DNA of 64,000 nucleotides. Origin: Cyanoderma ruficeps. Its lineage: Eukaryota > Chordata > Aves > Passeriformes > Timaliidae. Below the pieces are notes generated by a model. The model searched no databases, had not been told where the DNA came from, and saw only the letters and a program-made list of their open reading frames with translations. The position numbers were made by a program, and so were the translations under genes. Location of the stretch: contig VZDJ01000063.1 in NCBI GenBank assembly GCA_008694505.1, positions 3,634,103 to 3,698,102 of the forward strand, given 5' to 3'. Of the stretch, positions 14,141 to 22,499 are shown in pieces (positions within the stretch are counted from its first letter, which is position 1; every line of letters starts with the position of its first letter).

Positions 14141-16224
14141 ATGAGAACTTCTACTCCATAGATTTTAAAAAGCCTTTTGCGAAATCCAACCTATTACCAA
14201 GCCCTCAGAATTAAACCAAAAGGAGATTTGAATATAATGAGCTTTAAAACTGAGATGTGCCTGGGACTTGCCTGTATCTACCCATTAAGGGCTACATGCA
14301 ATCACCACGTTCTATTTTCAACAGGAAACACTTGAGAGTTTTGGGAGGGTCTCCACAGCTCTGCCCTCGGCCCAGCACGTGAAATCCTCTAAAATCCAAA
14401 TATTTGCTTCCACGGGGAAGCTGGCAAGGGGAGACCTGGAGGCAGAGCTGATGTCAGTCGTAAGCCCCACTCTCCATCAGCGCCGCCGAGAGCTTCTGCT
14501 GCTTTAATTACGGCCGTGGCATTTCCCTGATGTGCAGAATCTTTAGAGGCTTTCAGTGCCTAGAGCTGGGAATGCACTGAACGCTCCATGCTTCACTGGC
14601 TCCCCTTCCATGGCAATGTTTTAAGGCCACGACCAAGAACAGGAGCTGCTCTGGCAGGAGCACACAAGAGGAGGCAACCCCAGCTCGCAGCACTTGGGGA
14701 GTCAAAGCAGCACCTCAGAGTCCAGAGCAGGTCAGACCTGGGATCTCAGCATCTTGTGAGCTTTGTCTCCATCTTTTCATGCCTTTTTTTTTTTTTCTCC
14801 CCCAGTGATCAGTTGGCACAAACACATCCTTCCAGTCACACTCCCATCCCACTATCCAGCACCAGCCCTGCAGGCTTCAGTACACGTCTAATTTTATGTA
14901 CAGCTGACAGCACCACCCTATTTCAGTGGGGAGCCCCCAGTACCTCAAATCAGGGGTGGTAGAAGAAACCTTTTTATTCTCGACCTCACTCTGCCCAACC
15001 TTTTGGGCTTGTGACCCCAAATTTAAACATTCCTGGAAATCAACGCAGGATGAAGCGCTTGGACTTTGAATTTAATGGAAAGCAAAGCCTGGTACCACTG
15101 GGTTCACTCACCAGGTAAATGTTCTCAGGCAGAGGTGTGAAACCAGTGGGGTTTGGCTGCTTTTAGCAACAACTGTCTGCCTGAAGAAACGCAGAAATAT
15201 CTGGAGTTTGTTTCCATTCTTCCTGTCTTTTAGGCCAGATTCAACAGGACACTTGGGCTCTGCTCACAGGCAGGAAAAAGGGCACCTTTCTCCCCTGCAG
15301 CCCCACTGTGAGGGAAAGTCGTATCAAGGCTGTGGTTTTTCCCACTCACAGGGAGCAGCTGAATCCAGAGTCAGACTGTGATGCTCTGGGATCAGGCACT
15401 CCTGATTTCTCCCGCTGAAGTTGTTTCTGCTCCAAGCCACAGCAAAAGCAAGTGAACAGCAGAGCGTGGAGCGCGTGACAACCCTCTGCTTGTTGGGGAT
15501 GAGTGTCAGAGTCATCTTCGCACCCCTCCGCTGAGTGACTGGGGAAACGGTGCCCAAATCTCACTTTATCTGAGGCCCAAAGCGACTCTGCGAGTTCTCT
15601 GGAGTCGCTGGAGGATTGTTTTTTGTCCTTAGATAAACTGTTTGAAATATTTCCCTTCACTTCAGCCTTGAGCTGACCCAAAACAGTGACTGGTGAGTGC
15701 GTACACGCTCAGCCCCGTGTATTTTGGTACTCAGCTGTGGGCTGGTCGTCAGCTTAACCCCACTCCACCCCATCCTCTCCTCCTGCCATCTGGGCAGAGG
15801 GGGGGACAACAAACTCGAGCCCACCGGCTGCTGTCCCCCTCCTCATCCCCCCAGCTATTAATAGCCAGACAACAAATGAGCCCAAATTCATCCCTGAGTG
15901 GAATTGGCAAATGTTTTTGCAATTAAAACTGCAAACGTTCATGCGGGGGCCCCCCGAACAATAGGCGCCTGTGCCTTTTCTTGAATAGGCACTAGTGTCC
16001 GCCCTGCCTGCCTGCCGAGCCTGCACATTCCTGGCACCCTCAGCCCTGGACCCGCTCCTTGCTGAGCTGGGTTTTGGGATGTTTCCCCCGTCCTGTGAGT
16101 GCGTGCGTGTCCCACACTCCCCGCAGCATCCGGCGGGTCCTGCTGCCGGCCGGTCCTGGACCCCGTGTGCTGTCCCGTCCCCATCCCGGCGGTCCCACGC
16201 TGTTCCCGCATCCCCCCGAGCTCG

Positions 16225-16740
16225 GGCCAGCGCATCCCTCCCCTCCCTTTCCCGGGGCGAGGGTCGTGGCAGCGCATCCCTGCCGGGCAGGGGCAGGGGC
16301 AGGGGCAGGGGCAGGGGCAGGGGCNGGGATCGCGACGGGGGCAGCGCATCTCCCCCCTCTCCTGGGATCGCAACCGGGACAGCGCATCCCTCCTCCTTCT
16401 CTCATCCCAGGATGGGGACGGGGGCAGCGCATCCCTCCTCCCTCCATGCCCCAGGATCCCGACCGGCCAGCGCATCTCTCCCTTTCCCTGGGATCGCAAC
16501 CGGGGCGGCGCATCCCTCCTCCTTCTTTCTCTCCGGGATGGGGACAGGGACACCGCATCCCTCCTCCCTCCCTGACTCCGGGATCGGGACGGGAACAGCG
16601 CATCCCTCCTCCCTCCCAGACTCCGGGATTGGGACGGGAACAGCGCATCCCTCCTCCCTCGCTGACTCCGGGATCGGGACAGAGACACCGCATCCCTCCT
16701 CCCTCGCTGACTCCGGGATCGGGCCGGGAGCAGCGCAGCC
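16225..16740. repeat. 45-bp minisatellite with inner GGGGCA array
   Basis: Units begin with GACTCCGGGATCGGGAC and contain GCGCATCCCTCCTCCCTC. Unit starts at 16,574, 16,619, 16,664 and 16,709 are exactly 45 bases apart. More degenerate units extend left to about 16,225, roughly eleven in all. A nested hexamer array (GGGGCA)n occupies 16,285-16,328 and contains the single N at 16,325. The array ends about 70 bases from the donor of JAM3 exon 1, so it sits at the very start of intron 1. Because 45 is a multiple of three, one frame reads a regular 15-residue repeat on each strand; this is an artefact and not a protein. Confidence 0.85.
16325..16325. other. Single ambiguous base (N) in GGGGCA array
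   Basis: One N interrupts the hexamer repeat. It most likely marks unresolved copy number, so the true array may be longer than shown. Confidence 0.9.
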
Positions 16741-16808
16741 CGGCGCCCGGGTGTCGGGCGCGGGGCGGGGGGTGCGGGGCGGTGCGGGCGCTGCCGGCCG
16801 GTACTCAC

Positions 16809-16860
16809 CGAGCAGGGACAGGAGCAGGAGCCGGAGCAGCTCCGGCCGCCGCAGCGCCAT
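16809..16860 (-). CDS. JAM3: JAM3 coding exon 1 (junctional adhesion molecule C)
   Basis: On the minus strand an ATG at 16,860-16,858 opens MALRRPELLRLLLLSLLG, seventeen full codons plus one base, followed directly by a consensus donor GTGAGT at 16,808. The N-terminal MALRRP followed by a leucine-rich hydrophobic stretch matches the start of vertebrate JAM3 and forms the signal peptide. The hydrophobic core is residues 8-17, and cleavage would fall in exon 2. The start has a strong context (A at -3, G at +4) and lies in a CpG island. JAM-C is a type I membrane protein with two Ig domains that acts at tight junctions, spermatid contacts and leukocyte-endothelium contacts. Only the signal exon is in the window; the Ig domains, transmembrane segment and PDZ-binding tail lie beyond position 1. 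The head-to-head neighbour IGSF9B supports JAM3 over JAM2, as the exon alone is short. Confidence 0.82.
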
Positions 16861-17040
16861 GATGGGGTGTGCGGAGCCCAGCCGAGCCTGCGCACTGCCC
16901 GGGCGGCGCCGGCCCGGGGGCGGGGGTGCCGCCGAGCCCGGTCCCGGCTCCGCGGGGGCACCGGCCGGGGGGCGGGCCCGGCACGGCACCGAGGGGAGGG
17001 GGCACGAACCGCACCCCCGGGCAGGGCGCGCCCCGGGCCC
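16861..17040 (-). promoter_or_regulatory. JAM3: JAM3 promoter / 5' leader, CpG island
   Basis: Immediately upstream (minus strand) of the JAM3 start codon the sequence is extremely GC- and CpG-rich, with several GGGCGG/GGGGCGG-type Sp1 boxes (for example near 16,917-16,925 and 16,968-16,977) and no TATA box. This is the usual form of a CpG-island promoter. The transcription start cannot be fixed from sequence. The island is cut off sharply at about 17,041 by the 40-bp minisatellite. Confidence 0.6.
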
Positions 17041-17880
17041 GCCGACAGGGAGAGGGGATGGTCGCGGCGGTGGGATCCCCGTGAATGGGGAGAGAAGATG
17101 GTACCGGCACTGGGACCCCCGTGAATGGGGAGAGGGGATGATCCCGGTGGTGGGATCCTCTTGAAAGGGGAGAGGGAATGATCCCGGCAGTGGGATCCCC
17201 GTGAATGGGGAGAGGGAATGATCCCGGCAGTGGGATCCCCGTGGATGGGGAGAGGGAATGATCCCGGCACTGGGATCCCCGTGAATGGGCAGAGGGGATG
17301 ATCCCGGCGGTGGGACCCCCGTGAATGGGGAGAGAAGATGGTCCCGGCACTGGGACCCCCGTGAATGGGGAGACGGGATGATCCCGGTGGTGGGATCCCC
17401 GTGAATGGGGAGACGGGATGATCCCGGTGATGGGATCCCCGTGAATGGGGAGAGAGGATGGTCCCGGCATTGGGATATCCGGACTGTGAGAAGAGCGGAC
17501 GTTCCTGCCCATGGGACCCCCACGGGATCGGGAGAGAGGGAGATCCCCGTAGTGAAACCCCCGGCGAGTGGGGAGAGGGGTCGGTCCCTGAGTGGAACCC
17601 CCAGCCGGGGGGGAGAAAGAGTGATCCCGCTCTTTGGACCGCCGTGGGTGGGAAGGGGGGGGTGACCCTGGCAGTGGGACCCCCGCGGGTGGGCAGAGGG
17701 GATGGTCCCGGTAGTGGGATCCCCATGAATGGGGAGAGGAGATGGTCCCGGAATTGGGACCCCCATGAATGGGGAGAGGGGATGATCCCAGTCGTGGGAC
17801 CCCCGTGAATGGGGAGAGGGGTGTTCCCAGCAATGAGACCCCCACGGGTGGGACGAGGGATGATGCCGGCAGTGGTGCGG
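17041..17880. repeat. 40-bp minisatellite upstream of JAM3
   Basis: About 21 tandem units of 40 bases occur. Each has the form GTGAATGGGGAGAGG, then a GATG, then GATCCCGGCAGTGGGATC, then CC. The first ten or eleven units (17,041-17,480) are nearly identical; 17,481-17,690 are diverged, and regular units resume to about 17,880. Every good unit contains GATCCC-N6-GGGATC, a perfect 6-bp inverted repeat able to form a hairpin. Forty is not a multiple of three, so three units make one 40-codon cycle, and with no stop in the unit all three minus-strand frames stay open for hundreds of codons. These open frames are not genes. Confidence 0.93.
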
Positions 17881-18206
17881 AGGGGGGCCGGTCCCAGCCA
17901 CTGGTTAAGCTCTGTGGAGAGAGGGAAACTCACCCCGAGTAAGGCGCCGGGAGGACTTTAATGTTTTGAGCCAGGATATTCATGACATTTTGATTATAAA
18001 ACCCATCCGAGTTTTGCTCCAAAGTAGGTGTTTCCCCCTTGTGTTTGACAAGAACCCCTAAAAACAGATTTCTCTGAGAATATACCCTAAAAAGCCGACT
18101 CTCATTGGGCTGTAAATTTCACTATAAACTTTCAACATCTTCAAGTAAGCAGGAAACATAAACAAGCAGCTGGACGGAGGATGTTGCTCTTGAGAAACTT
18201 CCTGAG
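17881..18206. other. Intergenic, no feature seen
   Basis: Unique, moderately AT-rich sequence between the minisatellite and a CR1 fragment. No exon, RNA gene or repeat recognised. Confidence 0.5.
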
Positions 18207-18315
18207 CCACAGAATCACAGGCTGGTTTGGGTTGGGACAGACCTTAAAGATCATTTAATTCCAACCTCCACGGGCACGGACACTTTCCCCAGCCCTCCTG
18301 CTGGACCAAATCCTT
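18207..18315 (-). mobile_element. CR1 LINE 3' fragment
   Basis: On the plus strand the sequence reads ACAGAATCACAGGCTGGTTTGGGTTGGGA, then ACCTTAAAGATCATTTAATTCCAACC and a degraded CATGGGCAGGGACAC-type continuation. This is the reverse complement of the CR1 3' end, including its terminal ATTCTGTG-like octamer. The element is therefore in minus orientation, with its 3' terminus near 18,207. It is 5'-truncated and moderately diverged, without coding capacity. CR1 of this form is typical of birds and other sauropsids. Confidence 0.88.
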
Positions 18316-18459
18316 TCTGACACGGCCAAATGTTTGATTTAGTGTTTTTGCCCTGAAAAACAGCTTTGCAGAGAGACCGTCCTGAGCTATGTGGTCCTCA
18401 AAAGTGCCCCAGGACCTTTTTCTTTGATTAACAGAAAGCAACCAAAATTATCAGCGTGG

Positions 18460-18980
18460 GACAGTGGCCCTGAATAGAGCGAGTTCTGTGTGAATGCTGG
18501 CTCTTGCGTCACTGCCAGCAGAGTCTGATGAGGATGTAATTAAGAAGCTGTTGAAGATCAAGCAGCTGGAATGAAAGCCAGAGCCCTCCTCTGCTCTGCA
18601 AACCAGCTCGGCAGAGCTGGCAGAAGTTAAGGGATGTAAAAATGTATTTAACCTGATAACGCAGCAGATCTAACTCCAGATGCTAATGAGTAGATTTACA
18701 GGGCTGATCTGAGCCCGCTGAAATTAATACAGGGAGTCTCATCAATTCTAATGGCCAGATGGGACATTTCCCTGAGGATGAAGGGGAAGGAATCGCCTAA
18801 TAAGGCTCTGTGCCTTAAAACCTGACTCTGGCAATCTTTGGGCTGGGTCCCTGTCGAGTAAGGAATCATTTTAACACAGTGCATTTGGGCTGCTCTGACA
18901 GGAGAAGTAAAATGTGATGACAGCGAATATAATCAGCGATAAAGTGCAATCACTGAAGTGTCAGGATCGTCTTTAGCTTC
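18460..18980. promoter_or_regulatory. Candidate conserved non-coding element cluster
   Basis: AT-balanced unique sequence with homeodomain-like TAATTA/TAAT cores (18,537-18,545, 18,682-18,690, 18,722-18,728) and GATAA motifs (18,653, 18,938). It is embedded between two CR1 fragments in an otherwise GC-rich intergenic region. It has no open frame of note. The call rests only on composition and motif density and is an inference. Confidence 0.22.
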
Positions 18981-19030
18981 CAGCAGCAGCTTGATCAGGG
19001 CAGAGAGGAGATGAGACAGAAGAGACAAAG

Positions 19031-19172
19031 AAGGATGGGAGGTCTCTAGCTGGACTGGGGGGAAAAAAAAAGAAAATTATTTCAGTTTGGAGAGTGCTCG
19101 AAGGATGGGAGGTCTCTAGCTGGACTGGGGGAAAAAAAAAAAAGAAAATTATTTCAGTTTGGAGAGTGCTCG
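19031..19172. repeat. Tandem duplication, two ~71-bp copies
   Basis: Copy 1 (19,031-19,100) and copy 2 (19,101-19,172) are identical apart from the length of an internal A-run. Each starts AAGGATGGGAGGTCTCTAGC and ends TTTGGAGAGTGCTCG. The near identity means the duplication is recent or was recently homogenised. It abuts the CR1 fragment that follows. Confidence 0.93.
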
Positions 19173-19268
19173 GAGCAAGCTGGTCTGGTGGAAGGTGTCC
19201 CTGCCTGTGGCAGGGGGTGGAACTGGATGATTTTTGAGGCCCCTTCCAACCCAAACCATTCTGTGCTG
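19172..19268 (+). mobile_element. CR1 LINE 3' fragment
   Basis: Plus-strand match to the CR1 3' end: GGAAGGTGTCCCTGCC, a GGCAGGGGGTGGAACTGGATGA segment, then CCCTTCCAACCCAAACCATT ending in CTGTG. It is 5'-truncated. Its orientation is opposite to the copy at 18,207-18,315, so the two form an inverted pair about 0.9 kb apart. Confidence 0.92.
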
Positions 19269-22200
19269 CTGTGACTGGGGATGAGCCGTGCTGGGACAGC
19301 CACAGGAGGGCTGTGCCCAGGTGTGTCAGCTCCCCCAGGCCATCCGGGCCACTCGAGGGGGAGCTGGGTCTGCTCTGAGGAGCTCTCCTAAGCCTCCATT
19401 TCCCTCTCCAGCCTGCTGGAGCTCAGCCTAGGCATGCCCTGAGAGTGTGTTTGTGAATAACCAATGCAGGCAGAGGCTGGGGTTGGAGAGCAGAGCAGAT
19501 ATCACCTTCATGGATAAAACCAGGGTGTGAAACCTTGGGCATCATCTCAGACATCCATCCTGCACGGAGGGATGTGCCAATCGCTGACACAACCTGTGCC
19601 AGCTCTTCTCTTTGTGCTGCCTCCGTGGTTTCACTGCAGCCAGGTCCTGCCTTTTCAGCTGCCATCATCCCTGAGGAGCCCTTTGAAACGTGAAACTCAA
19701 CAAGCTCAAGGAGTCACAATAAATATTATACGGGAATTGTAGCGCCCGTCGACCTGGGATGGCAAAGCACTGCCGTGTAAAACATTGATTTTCACACACA
19801 GATGGAGCTCCCTTTTCCTTGTTTAATGTTCAAGCAAGTAACTAGAACAAAATTCGTGCTGAGGGCAGCCCTGTGTGGCACAGGGATGTGTTCAGGAATG
19901 AGGAGGGAGCTCCTCCTATGATTTCCTTGTTCTCTGAAGAGTTTTCCAATCCATGCTCCAAACAAGAAGAGGAATCTGCAGGATGATGGGAGGATGGGAG
20001 CCTTCCAGAGCTCCAGGACAGTCTGTGTGGGGAGTGGTGGAGAACAAAATGTGGGATAAGGTAGTGGAGCCTCACTCCTGGCACTTGTAAGAACAGAGGG
20101 AGGATGACCAAGAACTAAACTGGGGAAAAAAACCAAACCCTTAGGGATTTGTGAAGGTTGCGTGGAGCGTGTTGTACATCAGGTGTTTGGGATCTGAAGG
20201 CAACTCAGAGAAAATGGATCTTTTGATGCTTGCAGTGCCCGGAGGCCCAAACTGAGTTTCAAGCCCTGCTGGGAAGAAGCTGCTCAAACCTGTAATAACA
20301 GGCTGTGCCTGTCACGATGGCTTTTCAATAGCAAGTCCACATGGCAGGCAGGAATGTGATTATCCCAGGCACCGGGGCTCCCAGGGCTCTGTGCCATACC
20401 TTGTGTGAGAGGAGCAGCCTGTCTGAGCCCTCGGGGATGTCCATCTGGACCTTTCCCAGCCAGCAGCTTGGCTCCACACCTCTTAACTTTGATGCTGGGA
20501 TTGTGGCAGGCCACTGCTGGCCTGGGAAGAGGGAGGTCCTGGCAGATAGCTCCACCAGAGAGAGGGTTTGGCTGCTCTCAGAGGTGGGAGCTGCTTGTGC
20601 TGCCCAGGTGGGAACAGCAGCACTCAGGGGGAATCTGTTCTGGTAAAGAAAAAACTCTGCAGCAAAGAGGAGGGTTCTGGGCCACTGTGTTTTCTCAGGG
20701 GGAAAATGCCAGCAGATGTGATTTTGTTGGATGGTCTGAAGTGTCTCTAAGGCCACCTTTGTGTGTGACAGATGGAAGGTCACCGGTGATGTGCGTGGCT
20801 GGTGACAGAATGGCCACCAGAGAGGAAAAGTCTCCCTGGAGCTGCACTGAGGTGAGCAGGAGCTGTACCCCAGCCTTGGTTCCCCTTGGTGGGACAGGAC
20901 CTCTCAGCCTGACTGGGTGGGATGTTTGGAAACAAAGTCCTGCCTTGTCCTGGAGGATTTCTAGGGTCAGATCAGGGCTCTGCAGGTACGTGTTTGTGCA
21001 CATCACTCTTGATCTCAGCAGATCATTCTCAGATCGTTCTCAGAGGCTCTGGGAAGAGATGCAGGTGTCTGGCCTGTGTCCATCCCTCTTTCTCACCACT
21101 CCTGCTGCTCGGGCAGCTTTTTACGGATGGCCTCGTGCTGCAGTGCCTCTCACTCCTAGCTGAAGACAGCATCTCTTTTTTAGTCTGCTGGAGTCTAGAC
21201 AAGCTGTTGATTCCCTGGTGTCACAGACCGTGACCCCACTCCTACACCAGTCCCATCATTTCCCCCTAGTTCATGGCTCAGGCATATGCTCATCTATTTT
21301 GAATCATTTGTATGTGTGAGGCTGAGTGCCTCCTAATCTCGTCTCCCTCCCGGGGCGTCAGTCACGCTGGCATGTGCCTTTTCCCTGTCTGCCTCCCTCT
21401 CTTTATGGACTGTGGGTATTTTTAACTCTACCCTCTAATTACAGGCAGTATTCTCGGGATATTTTGTGCTCTCACAAGGGCTCTCACGTCTGTGGTCAGC
21501 AGGGCAGGCAGTGAGCACTGGGGGCTGCCCATGCCTGGAAACCTTCCTGCTGAATAAACAGCCGCAGAGCCTGGGATGTGAGGAGCTGCATTCCTCGGGG
21601 GCTGCCTGCAGCGGCGTGCTGGGGTGACAGTCACACAGAGGAGGCAGCAAACCCCCCGAGACAGGGCCACAGCTGCCTCCTGGTCCTGCAGCACTGCACG
21701 GTGCCTGCTCAGAGCTCCCTGCAGCTGCCCCCAAGCCGCACGCTCATTTCTCCTCACCTGGAGCAGCCACATCCCTGGGGACATCCCCGAGCTCAGCTCC
21801 CTTACCCTGTGCTGGTCCAGGCATGGAGAAGACAACGATACCAACTAGAGGTGGCCTTGAACCAGGTGTCCCCAACCAGGACCTCCTCTCTTGGTCCTTC
21901 CAGCTCCGAGCAGCACTGCCTGCCTGGCTCCAGCACCCTCTGGAGCCCCAGCCTGCTGGAAGCTGTGGTTCCCCAGTGCAGAGGCACGAGGCAGCTGTGC
22001 TGCATGGGCTGGTGTGAGCAGGGCTTTCCTCTCCCTGCTGAGCAAACAGCATCTGGCTGGCCCAGGGCAGCCCCCGGGCAGGCTGTGGCGTGCTGCACAT
22101 CTCCTGTTCACAGCCAAGTCCTCACTGGGCTGCCACAGCCCTCAGCAAACCCAGGCCAGCTGCTCATTACACGTCACACTGACTGTGCCCCTGCCGGGGC

Positions 22201-22468
22201 GAGCTGGGGATGGCACCGGGTTGGGAATGGCAGGGTGGGTGCTGGGGCTGGTGACACGGCTCAGGTCTCAGCGCTGCTGGACACGTCACTGGGAGCAGCC
22301 AGCGCTGATTCCCAGGCTGGGGCTGCGTGGGGAAGGTGGATACAACTCCCTTTCCTCCGCTGGGGTGTGGGAGCGAGGGTGGGCTGCCAGTGGGAAGGGG
22401 AGGCTTCCTCTCTCTCCTGATCCCGTGATCCCGTGGAGACTCTGGTGCCCAGGCACGCTAATAACTGT

Positions 22469-22499
22469 CAGAGATAAGGCTCTGTCGAATTTATCTCTG
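22469..22499. promoter_or_regulatory. Perfect inverted repeat with paired GATA motifs
   Basis: CAGAGATAA (22,469-22,477) and its exact reverse complement TTATCTCTG (22,491-22,499) are separated by 13 bases. Each arm holds an AGATAA motif, the preferred GATA-factor site, in opposite orientations. It may be a palindromic GATA site or simply chance. Confidence 0.35.

Larger units (their letters stand above)
1..16808 (-). other. JAM3: JAM3 intron 1 (partial, presumed)
   Basis: The stretch lies immediately 3' (on the minus strand) of the JAM3 exon 1 donor at 16,808/16,807, so by position it should be the 5' part of JAM3 intron 1. I searched both strands for the next JAM exon (the start of the first Ig domain) and for any other recognisable protein and found none. 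The open frames here are short and of no recognisable family. Contents are ordinary non-coding DNA: poly-T at 1-19, an A-rich tract near 7,676, a T/G-rich tract near 11,716, an A-rich tract near 14,116, a CpG-enriched patch near 2.8-3.2 kb, and AT-balanced islands such as 3,840-4,010 and 12,650-12,960. JAM3 has a very long first intron in other vertebrates (known, from memory), so the absence of exon 2 is expected. Confidence 0.6.

Noticed and set aside
1..16808. JAM3 exon 2 on the minus strand
   Set aside because: No frame encodes the start of the JAM first Ig domain anywhere in this stretch; the exon must lie beyond the window.
16225..17880. CRISPR-like array of regularly spaced repeats
   Set aside because: Whole units are repeated without unique spacers, and this is a vertebrate genome; these are minisatellites.
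15939..17933. 664-codon minus-strand open frame and its overlapping 499- and 346-codon companions
   Set aside because: They are produced by two stop-free minisatellites and include an ambiguous base; the translations are repeat cycles in all frames, with no domain.
21578..22420. 280-codon plus-strand frame
   Set aside because: Low-complexity Ser/Pro/Gln/Leu-rich translation, no family features and competing frames of similar length on both strands.
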